From positions 1 through 10,264 of the forward strand of contig CABUXL010000061.1 in NCBI GenBank assembly GCA_902495525.1: 10,264 nt of DNA. The letters run 5' to 3'. Positions 1 to 6,683 of the stretch are shown one piece after another. The notes below the pieces were generated by a model, which was not told the origin of the DNA, did no database searches, and saw only the letters and a program-made list of their open reading frames with translations. Within the stretch, counting starts at the first letter, position 1; the number at the start of each line of letters is the position of its first letter. The DNA comes from an uncultured Collinsella sp. (lineage in GTDB: Bacteria > Actinomycetota > Coriobacteriia > Coriobacteriales > Coriobacteriaceae). The translations under genes and the position numbers were made by a program.

Positions 1-1
1 C

Positions 2-2053
2 TCGTTCAACGCACCCTATGGCGCGTGCCCCGAGTGCGATGGCCTGGGCTTTAAGAAGACGGTCGATGCCGAGGCCCTAATCGAAGACCCCTCGAAGTCG
101 ATCGCCGACGGGGTCTTCGGCGGCCTGTTTGGCAACTCTAACTACTATCCGCAGATTTTCGCTGCGGTCTGTAAACACTTCAAGGTGAGCGTCGATATGC
201 CGTGGGAGGATCTGCCTCCGCGGGTGCGTCGCGCGTTTTTAGACGGCATGGGCGACCAGAAGATTTCGGTCGACTATCAAAAGCTCGATGGGCGCCGCAG
301 CCAGTGGGACACCAAGTTCTCGGGCGTGCGCAATATCCTGTACGAGCGCTATACCGAGACGACGAATGAGAACACTAAGGCGCGCTTGGAGAAGTACATC
401 CGCGAGGAGCCGTGCTCGAGTTGCCATGGTGCTCGTCTGCGCCCCGAGATGCTCGCCGTCACCGTGGGCGGCAAGTCCATTTACGAGGTCTGCTGCCTGT
501 CGTGCCGTGAGTCGCTCGAGTTTTTTGAGGGCCTGGAGCTCACCGAGCGCCAACAGTTTATCGGCGGGCGCATCGTCAAGGAAATCCTGGAGCGCTTGCG
601 TTTTCTGGTCGATGTTGGACTCGACTATCTGACGCTCGATCGTGCCTCGGCGACGCTTTCTGGTGGCGAGGCGCAGCGTATTCGCCTGGCAACGCAGATC
701 GGCGCGGGTCTCATGGGCGTGCTCTATATTCTGGACGAGCCCTCGATCGGTCTTCATCAGCGTGACAACGAGCGCCTGATCAAGACGCTCGAGCGCCTGC
801 GCGATATCGGCAATACCGTTATCGTCGTCGAACACGACGAGGATACAATCCGTGCCGCCGACTACGTGATCGACATGGGGCCCGGCGCCGGCGTCAACGG
901 CGGACACGTAGTCGCGGCGGGAACGCCTGCCGATATCATGGCTTGTCCTGAGTCGATGACGGGCGCTTATCTGACCGGCAAACGAATGATCCGGGTGCCT
1001 GATGAACGGCGCAAGCCCGGTCGCGGCTGCCTTAAAATTACGGGCGCTCGAGCCAACAACCTCAAAAACGTTACCGCCAAGATCGAGTTTGGTACGCTTA
1101 CGGTTGTTACCGGCGTGTCGGGATCGGGCAAGAGCTCCCTGGTTACCGACACCATTGCGCCTGCCCTTACGAATGCCATTCACCGTTCGACGCGCCCTGT
1201 GGGTCCATATAAGAAAATCGAGGGCATCGAGTGTATCGATAAGGTTATCGATATCGACCAGTCGCCGATTGGCCGCACGCCGCGTTCCAACCCTGCTACC
1301 TATATCGGCCTGTGGGACGATCTTCGCGCGCTGTTTGCGAGTACGCCGGAGTCGAAGGCGCGCGGCTACTCGCCGGGTCGTTTCTCCTTTAATGTGAGTG
1401 GCGGGCGCTGTGAGGCGTGCAAGGGCGACGGACAGATCAAGATCGAGATGCACTTCCTTCCCGATATCTACGTTCCCTGCGAAGTTTGCGGCGGTAAACG
1501 CTACAACCGCGAGACACTCGAGGTCACCTACCGTGGCAAGACCATCTCGGACGTGCTAGACATGAGCGTTACCGAGGCGCTGGCCTTCTTTGGGAATATC
1601 CCGCAGATTAAGCGCAAACTCCAGACGCTGTACGATGTAGGCTTGGGCTACGTGAGCCTAGGCCAGCCCGCCACGACGCTCTCGGGCGGCGAGGCGCAGC
1701 GTGTGAAGCTCGCTAAGGAGCTTCATCGACGCCAGACGGGCAAGACGTTCTATATTTTGGACGAGCCGACGACCGGCCTTCATTTTGAGGACGTCCGCCA
1801 GCTGCTCGATGTGCTACAGCGCTTGGTCGATGCGGGCAACACGGTGCTGGTGATTGAACACAACCTTGATGTCATCAAGGTTGCCGACCGCCTGATCGAT
1901 ATGGGTCCCGAGGGCGGTAACGGCGGCGGAACCGTCGTGGTTTCGGGCACACCGGAGCAGGTTGCGGACTGTCCGCAGAGTTATACGGGCAAGTTTTTGG
2001 CGCCGTTGCTCAGGCGCGACCGGGAGCGTCAGGCTCAACTTGATGTTCAATAA
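2..2053 (+). CDS. uvrA: UvrABC system protein A, 5' end missing
   Basis: UvrA is the ATP-dependent damage-recognition subunit of nucleotide excision repair; it loads UvrB onto damaged DNA in the cytoplasm. The reading frame is open from base 2, so 683 residues are visible against about 940-950 in the family. The missing N-terminal ~240-250 residues carry the first Walker A and the UvrB-binding region. Visible in order (residue 1 = base 2): CxxC at 9/12 and 138/141 (zinc-binding insertion), first ABC signature LSGGE at 219, Walker B LDEP at 244, second Walker A GVSGSGKSS at 371-379, CxxC pairs at 470/473 and 493/496 (C-terminal zinc module), second LSGGE at 560 and second Walker B LDEPTTGLH at 586. 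The C-terminus is complete. An oddity is an extra CxxC-like run (C164, C165, C168) where UvrA proteins usually have no cysteines. Identity is essentially certain from the twin ABC cassettes. Confidence 0.98.
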   Translation, partial: SFNAPYGACPECDGLGFKKTVDAEALIEDPSKSIADGVFGGLFGNSNYYPQIFAAVCKHFKVSVDMPWEDLPPRVRRAFLDGMGDQKISVDYQKLDGRRSQWDTKFSGVRNILYERYTETTNENTKARLEKYIREEPCSSCHGARLRPEMLAVTVGGKSIYEVCCLSCRESLEFFEGLELTERQQFIGGRIVKEILERLRFLVDVGLDYLTLDRASATLSGGEAQRIRLATQIGAGLMGVLYILDEPSIGLHQRDNERLIKTLERLRDIGNTVIVVEHDEDTIRAADYVIDMGPGAGVNGGHVVAAGTPADIMACPESMTGAYLTGKRMIRVPDERRKPGRGCLKITGARANNLKNVTAKIEFGTLTVVTGVSGSGKSSLVTDTIAPALTNAIHRSTRPVGPYKKIEGIECIDKVIDIDQSPIGRTPRSNPATYIGLWDDLRALFASTPESKARGYSPGRFSFNVSGGRCEACKGDGQIKIEMHFLPDIYVPCEVCGGKRYNRETLEVTYRGKTISDVLDMSVTEALAFFGNIPQIKRKLQTLYDVGLGYVSLGQPATTLSGGEAQRVKLAKELHRRQTGKTFYILDEPTTGLHFEDVRQLLDVLQRLVDAGNTVLVIEHNLDVIKVADRLIDMGPEGGNGGGTVVVSGTPEQVADCPQSYTGKFLAPLLRRDRERQAQLDVQ

Positions 2054-2073
2054 ATAGGCGATTCAGTTTATGG

Positions 2074-2104
2074 GCGCCATCGACTCCTTGTGATTCGATG
2101 GCGC
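2074..2104 (+). terminator. Stem-loop after uvrA, candidate terminator
   Basis: A perfect 10-bp inverted repeat, GCGCCATCGA at 2074-2083 and TCGATGGCGC at 2095-2104, encloses an 11-nt loop and starts 21 nt after the uvrA stop. The position suits a transcription terminator. The downstream sequence (TTGCTGTG) is not a proper T-run, so termination may be weak or factor-assisted. Confidence 0.6.
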
Positions 2105-2117
2105 TTGCTGTGCCGAA

Positions 2118-2148
2118 GTGACGTATGCAGCCGAATTGGACATATACT
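2118..2148 (+). promoter_or_regulatory. Possible sigma-70-type promoter for the deacylase-murJ-uvrC run
   Basis: TATACT at 2143-2148 is a good -10 hexamer. The only -35-like sequence is GTGACG at 2118-2123, four of six matches to TTGACA, with a long 19-bp spacer. Transcription would begin near 2155 and give a leader of about 30 nt before the ATG at 2186. The position between a putative terminator and the first gene of a close-packed set supports it; the weak -35 limits confidence. Confidence 0.35.
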
Positions 2149-2185
2149 TAATCCTTGCGTCCGAATGCGAGGGAAAGGATATGTC

Positions 2186-2686
2186 ATGGCAAAGGCTGTA
2201 AAGACGCCAAAAACCAATGCGATGCGCGAGCTGGAAAGCGCCGGCATTTCCTATGTTCTACATACGTACGAAGACGATGGCGATGAGTCGGTGGGCCTGG
2301 GGGTCGCGATTTCGGAGCAGCTTGGCGAGGAGCCCGGTCAAGGATTTAAGACTTTGGTCTGTGTGACACCGTCCAACGACTATGTCGTGTGCTGCATCCC
2401 TGTTGCCGACGAGCTCGATTTAAAGTCCGCCGCGCGTGCCGCGGGGGAGAAGTCCTTGGCCATGATGCATGTGAAGGATTTGCTTGCGGCGACTGGCTAC
2501 GTTCGCGGCGGCTGCAGCCCGGTCGGTATGAAAAAACGCTACCGGACGCTCATTGATGAGACGTGTGTCCTTTGGGATACCATTTTTATTTCGGGAGGCA
2601 AGCGTGGTTATCAGCTCGAGCTTGCACCCGATGATTTAATTGCATTTTGCGGGGCGACGGTTGCCGCGATTACGAGAGAGGACTGA
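2186..2686 (+). CDS. ybaK: Cys-tRNA(Pro)/Cys-tRNA(Cys) deacylase, YbaK/EbsC family
   Basis: This 166-residue protein matches the YbaK family along its whole length (E. coli YbaK is about 159 residues). The family hydrolyses Cys-tRNA(Pro) made by misacylating ProRS, a free-standing proofreading step in the cytoplasm. Visible landmarks are the FKTLV segment with K55, at the position of the essential lysine of the family, GGCSPVGMKKR from residue 108 and SGGKRG at 136-141. I chose ATG 2186 because AAAGGA at 2174-2179 lies 6 nt upstream and the protein then has family length. An in-frame GTG at 2090 would put the start inside the upstream stem-loop and add 32 residues without family counterpart. 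The gene ends 3 nt before murJ, so the two are probably co-transcribed. The exact substrate cannot be told from sequence: relatives in the INS superfamily (ProX, YeaK) act on other mischarged tRNAs, but the motifs fit YbaK best. Confidence 0.93.
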   Translation: MAKAVKTPKTNAMRELESAGISYVLHTYEDDGDESVGLGVAISEQLGEEPGQGFKTLVCVTPSNDYVVCCIPVADELDLKSAARAAGEKSLAMMHVKDLLAATGYVRGGCSPVGMKKRYRTLIDETCVLWDTIFISGGKRGYQLELAPDDLIAFCGATVAAITRED

Positions 2687-2689
2687 GCG

Positions 2690-4372
2690 ATGCCGCAGGA
2701 AGAATTGAAGCGCGGAGCTCATTTTGCAAAAGAATCTGCGCCTCAGACACCCTCATCCGAAGTTTCTTCGTCGCGAGATGACACTGACGACATGGGCTCG
2801 TCGGACTACTCCACGGTTGGTCGTTCCGCCGGGCTTATGACCATCCTGACTATCGTGTCTCGCGTCACCGGTTTTATCCGCACGTGGGCAATGGCGGCCG
2901 CTATCGGCATGTCGCTGCTCTCGTCCTCCTATCAGGTCGCCAACAACCTGCCCAATATGCTCTACGAACTCGTGATGGGCGGCATGCTCGTGACGGCGTT
3001 TTTGCCCGTGTACATGGGCGTGAGGCGTGAGCAGGGTCGCGAGGCCTCGAACGAGTACGTGGGCAACCTGCTCGGCATTCTGCTTTTGGTGCTGGGTGGC
3101 ATTTCGTTGCTGGGGACCGTGTTCGCCCCGGGCTTTATCTGGACGCAATCGTTCCTTTCGGGTGACGGCGGCAGCATGGATACCGCTGCGTTCATGTTCC
3201 GTTTCTTTGCCATCCAGATTCTCTTTTATGGTTTGGGCTCGGTGTTCTCGGGCGTTCTCAACGCACACCGCGACTACTTCTGGTCGACGTTTGCCCCGGT
3301 CCTCAACAATGTGATCGTCATTGCGAGCTTTATGGGTTTTGCGCCCGTGTCCGCACAGTTTGGCGAACGTGCCGGCATCATCTTGATTGCGGCCGGTACG
3401 ACCCTCGGTGTCTTTGTTCAGATGGCATGTCAGATTCCCGCGCTTGGCAAGCACGGCGTGCATCCCCATATCCATATCGACTTTAAGGACCCCGCGCTGC
3501 GCCAGACGATTGCGCTCGGTATCCCGACGCTGCTCGCCACGGTGTGCATGTTTGTCTCGACTTCTATCACCAACGCTGCCGCGCTGGTGGTCCAGCCCGA
3601 GACGGGTCCTTCCGTCATCGCCTATGCGCGCCTGTGGTACACGCTGCCCTACGCGCTGATTGCCGCCTCGCTTTCGACGGCGCTCTATACCGAGCTCTCT
3701 CATGACGCACAGGAGAAGGATTACGACAGCGTTCGCACGGGCATTTCGCGTGGCGTCGCCCAGATGCTGTTCTTCCTGATTCCGTTCGCACTGTGCCTGA
3801 TTGTCTTCGCACGTCCGCTCAATATGATCTACTGTGCTGGCAAGTTCGATGAATCCGGCGTGGCGCTGGTGTCCGAGTACCTTGTCTACCTGGCGCTCTC
3901 GCTGCCGCTCTACGGCGTGGTCGTGTTGATGCAGAAGAGCTTCTCTGCCTTGCTCGACATGAAGCCCTATAGCCGCTATTGCCTGTATTCCGCCATCGGC
4001 CAGGCCGGCTCGGTTCTGCTGTTTGGCGTTGTGCTGGGCTTCGGTATGCCGGCAATCGCGCTTTCGTATGTCGTCGACTACGTGATCTTGGTCGGCTGTT
4101 CGCTGTGGTGGCTGCGTCGTCGCCTGCGTGGCCTTCAGGTCAAATCTATCCTACATGGCGGTTTCTTTGGCCTTTTGCTCGGTGGCCTAGGTGCTGCCGC
4201 AGGCGCCGGCGTCATGTGGGCGCTTGAACACTTTGTCGGGGCACTTGGCGGCTCGATTCTGATTACTCTTGGCTACGTTTGCGTTGCGGGTGTCGCCTCG
4301 CTTGTTGTTACCTTTGGCCTTGCCGTCGTCCTTAAGATGCCCGAGGTCTCGGCGCTGCTTCGTCGCAAGTAG
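2690..4372 (+). CDS. murJ: Lipid II flippase MurJ (MviN family)
   Basis: The protein has 560 residues and many hydrophobic segments, in keeping with the 14-helix MOP-superfamily fold of MurJ. MurJ moves the peptidoglycan precursor lipid II across the cytoplasmic membrane. After a hydrophilic, Ser/Asp-rich N-terminal stretch (residues 1-43) comes the family segment GRSAGLMTILTIVSRVTGF. R58 and R64 have the spacing of E. coli R18 and R24, which are important for function. The motif VANNLPNMLYELVMGGML follows, of the LPNLLFEL type I know from actinobacterial MurJ proteins; the E. coli D39 and R52 positions are not conserved here. The start is supported by AGAGAGGA at 2675-2682, 7 nt before the ATG. 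The gene lies 3 nt after the deacylase stop, and its own TAG overlaps the probable uvrC ribosome-binding site. No fused kinase-like C-terminal domain, as in mycobacterial MviN, is present. Confidence 0.94.
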   Translation: MPQEELKRGAHFAKESAPQTPSSEVSSSRDDTDDMGSSDYSTVGRSAGLMTILTIVSRVTGFIRTWAMAAAIGMSLLSSSYQVANNLPNMLYELVMGGMLVTAFLPVYMGVRREQGREASNEYVGNLLGILLLVLGGISLLGTVFAPGFIWTQSFLSGDGGSMDTAAFMFRFFAIQILFYGLGSVFSGVLNAHRDYFWSTFAPVLNNVIVIASFMGFAPVSAQFGERAGIILIAAGTTLGVFVQMACQIPALGKHGVHPHIHIDFKDPALRQTIALGIPTLLATVCMFVSTSITNAAALVVQPETGPSVIAYARLWYTLPYALIAASLSTALYTELSHDAQEKDYDSVRTGISRGVAQMLFFLIPFALCLIVFARPLNMIYCAGKFDESGVALVSEYLVYLALSLPLYGVVVLMQKSFSALLDMKPYSRYCLYSAIGQAGSVLLFGVVLGFGMPAIALSYVVDYVILVGCSLWWLRRRLRGLQVKSILHGGFFGLLLGGLGAAAGAGVMWALEHFVGALGGSILITLGYVCVAGVASLVVTFGLAVVLKMPEVSALLRRK

Positions 4373-4373
4373 G
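4367..4373 (+). promoter_or_regulatory. uvrC ribosome-binding site overlapping the murJ stop codon
   Basis: AAGTAGG differs from the ideal AAGGAGG at one base, contains the murJ TAG (4370-4372), and lies 5 nt before GTG 4379. It favours GTG 4379 over GTG 4373, which has no such sequence at a usable distance. The layout suggests that uvrC translation is coupled to murJ translation. Confidence 0.5.
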
Positions 4374-4378
4374 TGCGC

Positions 4379-6319
4379 GTGGCCGGTCACGACAACATAC
4401 CAACGCTTGCCGAGCAGGTTTCGCGCGTTCCCACACAGCCCGGATGCTACCTTTGGAAGGATGCCAAGGGCGATGTCATCTACGTGGGCAAGGCGAAAAA
4501 CCTGCGCGCCCGCATGCGTCAATACGTGACACTGCAGGATGAGCGTCAAAAGATCCCGCTGATGATGCAGCTGGTGGCGAGCTTTGACTACATCGTTGTC
4601 GAAACCGAGCATGAGGCGCTTGTACTCGAGCGCAACCTGATCGGCCAGTACCATCCGTACTTTAACGTCGACCTCAAGGATGACAAGAGCTACCCCTTTA
4701 TCGCCATTACAAAGGGCGACCTGTATCCCGCGATCAAATACACGCGTGAGCGTCATAAGCCGGGAACGCGCTATTTTGGACCCTATACCGATAGCCGTGC
4801 GGCACGTGAGACGATAGATACGCTGCGCAAGGTTATCCCCATCTGCTCTGCATCCTGTGCGGAGTGGCGTCGTTGTCGCCGTACCATCGAGTCCCACAAG
4901 GGCGAGGAAGACATCGTCAATATGATTTGCGCACAAAACGGGCGTCCCTGCTTTGACTACCATGTCGGGCGCGGCCCGGGTGCGTGTGTCGGCGCGATTT
5001 CCCCGGCAGACTATGCCAAGAACGTCAAGCGTGTCGAGCGCTTTTTGTCGGGCCATCGCAAGGATGTCGTCGATGAGCTGACCTCCGAGATGACGGATGC
5101 CGCCGAGGCGCTCGACTTTGAGCGCGCGGCACGCGTCAAACGTCGTTTGGAGGTCATCAGGGGTCTGGACGATCGTCAGCAAGTCGTTTTTCCCTCCAGT
5201 GTCGATATCGATGTCATCGGGTTCTATCGCGAGGAGACCATCTCCGCCGCTTGCGTCTTTGTCGTGCGTGAGGGTCGAACGGTTCGAACCTGCGAGTTTA
5301 TTCTCGATAAGGGTTTGGATGTCGACGAAGAGGAACTTCAATCGGGCTTTCTTAAGCGCTATTACGACGAGACGGCTGATATTCCAGCTGAGGTCAACCT
5401 TTCCGTCGAGCTTGAGGATGCGGAGGCGCTGGGGGAGTGGCTTGCGGGCAAGCGTGAGCGTTCCTGCCATCTCCATAGGCCGCAGCGTGGCGAAAAGCAC
5501 CGTCTGCTCGATATGGCATCCAAAAATGCGCGCCATGCCCTCATGCGCTACATGATGCGAACGGGGTACGCTGACGACCGCACCAATCAAGCGCTCCTGG
5601 AGCTCGAAAGTGCGTTGGCGCTGCCATCGCCGCCGTTGCGTATCGAGTGCTTCGATATCTCTACACTGCATGGCACCTTTACGGTCGCCTCGATGGTGGT
5701 GTTTACCAACGGGCGCGCCGACAAGAGCCAGTACCGTCGTTTTAAAATTCAGGCCGAATTGGACGAGGCAAACGACTTCGTGTCGATGTCCGAGGTTTTG
5801 GGACGACGCTATGCTCCCGAGCGCATGGCCGACGAGCGCTTTGGCTCGCGCCCCGATTTGCTCGTTGTCGATGGCGGTAAGCCGCAATTGACCGCTGCGA
5901 TCAAGCAACTTGAGGCTCTTGGGCTCGATATACCAGTTTGTGGCTTGGCGAAGGCCGACGAGGAAGTTTTTGTGCCTTGGGACGAGACTCCTGTCGTGCT
6001 GCCGACCGGGTCTGCTTCGCTCTATCTAATTAAACAGGTACGCGATGAGTCCCACCGATTTGCCATTACGTTCCACCGCGAGTTGCGCGATAAAGCCATG
6101 ACGGTTTCGGTACTCGATGACGTTCCAGGCGTGGGACCCACCAGAAAACGTGCCCTTATGCGCCATTTTGGCTCGATGAAGCGTTTGCGCGCGGCGAGCG
6201 AGCAAGAGATCGCGGAAGTTCGCGGCATACCTGCCGATGTTGCCAAGGCGGTCCACGAGGCGCTCGTTGCATGGAATGCCGAGCGCGCCGAGGCGGCGGC
6301 TGGCCATTCCGATAGCTAA
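4379..6319 (+). CDS. uvrC: UvrABC system protein C (excision nuclease)
   Basis: UvrC makes the 3' and 5' incisions around a lesion after UvrA has loaded UvrB. The frame gives 646 residues, slightly above the usual ~600-620. Domains in order: GIY-YIG nuclease at about 15-95 (Y24, Y35, R43 and the E79-A-L-V-L-E84 segment, for the 3' cut); a cysteine-rich region at 156-203; a UVR helical pair at about 228-260 that contacts UvrB; an RNase H-like nuclease with D426 (FDIST), D498 (VVDGG) and H559, spaced like the catalytic D/D/H of Thermotoga maritima UvrC (5' cut); and helix-hairpin-helix motifs near the C-terminus (VPGVGPTRKRAL and RGIPADVAKAV). GTG 4373, directly after the murJ stop, is an alternative start two codons upstream. 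The cysteine region is unusual: C156, C160, C166, C184, C191 and C203, with glycine at 199 where family members usually have the GRC cysteine, plus about 20 inserted residues. Catalytic residues look intact, so incision activity is expected. Confidence 0.96.
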   Translation: MAGHDNIPTLAEQVSRVPTQPGCYLWKDAKGDVIYVGKAKNLRARMRQYVTLQDERQKIPLMMQLVASFDYIVVETEHEALVLERNLIGQYHPYFNVDLKDDKSYPFIAITKGDLYPAIKYTRERHKPGTRYFGPYTDSRAARETIDTLRKVIPICSASCAEWRRCRRTIESHKGEEDIVNMICAQNGRPCFDYHVGRGPGACVGAISPADYAKNVKRVERFLSGHRKDVVDELTSEMTDAAEALDFERAARVKRRLEVIRGLDDRQQVVFPSSVDIDVIGFYREETISAACVFVVREGRTVRTCEFILDKGLDVDEEELQSGFLKRYYDETADIPAEVNLSVELEDAEALGEWLAGKRERSCHLHRPQRGEKHRLLDMASKNARHALMRYMMRTGYADDRTNQALLELESALALPSPPLRIECFDISTLHGTFTVASMVVFTNGRADKSQYRRFKIQAELDEANDFVSMSEVLGRRYAPERMADERFGSRPDLLVVDGGKPQLTAAIKQLEALGLDIPVCGLAKADEEVFVPWDETPVVLPTGSASLYLIKQVRDESHRFAITFHRELRDKAMTVSVLDDVPGVGPTRKRALMRHFGSMKRLRAASEQEIAEVRGIPADVAKAVHEALVAWNAERAEAAAGHSDS

Positions 6320-6419
6320 ACACGAGTCTAAACAACTGATATACATGATTGCGCGATTTTCAACCATTTATTTCGCCATGATTGCCTGCTGGTTTCGGGT
6401 TTTATTAACGCTAAAACGT

Positions 6420-6451
6420 TTGACTAACCCAAGCGAAAACCCTGCTATCCT
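6420..6451 (+). promoter_or_regulatory. Possible distal promoter for the importer
   Basis: TTGACT at 6420-6425 matches the -35 consensus at five of six positions. Downstream is TGCTATCCT at 6443-6451, which reads as an extended -10 (TGnTATCCT), but the spacer to TATCCT is 20 bp, longer than ideal. If used, transcription would start near 6458 and the structured segment 6483-6680 would be a transcribed leader of about 225 nt. Confidence 0.35.
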
Positions 6452-6482
6452 GCGGGTTGACGAAGACTGATATCTCACCTCG

Positions 6483-6565
6483 CCGATACATACTGTCTGA
6501 CGAATCGTTTGTCAATGAATTCGGTGAACGGTAGTAAATACCGTTCAAGCGTATGTATGTATCGG
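6483..6565 (+). promoter_or_regulatory. Nested inverted repeats: candidate structured RNA leader or multi-site operator
   Basis: An 11-bp perfect inverted repeat, CCGATACATAC at 6483-6493 and GTATGTATCGG at 6555-6565, encloses two smaller dyads: TGACGAA/TTTGTCA at 6498-6504 and 6508-6514 (one G-U pair, 3-nt loop), and TGAACGGTA/TACCGTTCA at 6525-6533 and 6539-6547 (perfect). Folded as RNA they form a three-way junction with single-stranded joints of 4, 10 and 7 nt. As DNA the same repeats could bind a dimeric regulator. I do not recognise a known riboswitch class. The element starts 201 bp before the binding-protein start codon. Confidence 0.45.
6525..6547. repeat. Perfect 9+9-bp dyad with 5-bp centre, operator-like
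   Basis: TGAACGGTA and its exact reverse complement TACCGTTCA are separated by GTAAA. Size and symmetry suit a dimeric helix-turn-helix regulator, or an RNA hairpin with a 5-nt loop. It lies 137 bp upstream of the binding-protein start. The regulator is not encoded in this window. Confidence 0.6.
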
Positions 6566-6586
6566 TCGCCGAGCGCGGCACCTCAG

Positions 6587-6614
6587 TTGGGTACGTCGGT
6601 AGGTAAGGTATATA
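6587..6614 (+). promoter_or_regulatory. Possible proximal promoter for the importer
   Basis: TTGGGT at 6587-6592 and TATATA at 6609-6614 are separated by 16 bp. Both hexamers are partial matches (three and four of six). Transcription would start near 6621, giving a ~63-nt leader and placing the 6525-6547 dyad around -85, an activator-type distance. This competes with the distal promoter as an explanation of the region. Confidence 0.3.
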
Positions 6615-6630
6615 TCGTCCGCAAGTTGCG

Positions 6631-6654
6631 CGGGGGCAAGTCTAGGTGCTCCCG
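6631..6654 (+). promoter_or_regulatory. GC-rich leader hairpin before the binding-protein gene
   Basis: CGGGGGCA at 6631-6638 pairs with TGCTCCCG at 6647-6654: 8 bp with one G-U, 8-nt loop. No T-run follows, so it is not a standard terminator. Part of its 3' arm (AGGTGC, 6644-6649) can pair instead with GCACCT at 6578-6583, giving two mutually exclusive folds. Confidence 0.45.
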
Positions 6655-6661
6655 AGTAAGA

Positions 6662-6680
6662 TTCTCTATTGATAGGAGAA
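6662..6680 (+). promoter_or_regulatory. Ribosome-binding site of the binding-protein gene, in a possible sequestering hairpin
   Basis: AGGAGA at 6674-6679 is a strong Shine-Dalgarno sequence 4 nt before ATG 6684 and fixes that start. TTCTC at 6662-6666 is complementary to GAGAA at 6676-6680, and the adjoining TAT and ATA can extend the pairing around a bulged G. This hairpin would hide the ribosome-binding site. Confidence 0.5.
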
Positions 6681-6683
6681 GAC

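Larger units (their letters stand above)
6320..6683 (+). other. 364-bp intergenic region between uvrC and the ABC importer
   Basis: No convincing gene is present: short open stretches here lack ribosome-binding sites and run on into the binding-protein gene in another frame. The first ~100 bp are more AT-rich than the flanking genes and show no clear terminator for uvrC. A 9-bp direct repeat CATGATTGC occurs at 6344-6352 and 6377-6385. From 6420 the region holds promoter-like sequences and a series of inverted repeats, listed separately. Confidence 0.7.

Noticed and set aside
5281..5290. GGTTCGAACC, identical to a tRNA T-arm core
   Set aside because: It lies inside uvrC coding sequence and no acceptor, D or anticodon arm is found around it; it is a chance palindrome.
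4187..5908. Very long open frame on the minus strand opposite murJ and uvrC (about 570 codons); similar ones at 8465-10018, 6666-8171, 2753-3703 and 239-1453
   Set aside because: Each lies opposite a confidently identified gene. Such frames are usual in high-GC DNA, where codon bias removes stops from the opposite strand. The translations are rich in Arg, His, Asp and Gly and show no family motif.
6344..6385. Direct repeat CATGATTGC (two copies, 33 bp apart start to start) as an attachment or target site
   Set aside because: Nine bases twice in an AT-rich spacer, with no integrase, transposase or inverted ends nearby; no support for mobility.
6526..6546. GAAC...GTTC ends of the dyad as a possible actinobacterial LexA (SOS) box
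   Set aside because: The SOS box of this type is GAAC-N4-GTTC; here 13 bases separate the two ends, and the gene downstream is a transporter.
6551..6562. GTATGTATGTAT short tandem repeat
   Set aside because: Only three 4-bp units; it is better explained as part of the 3' arm of the 6483-6565 inverted repeat.
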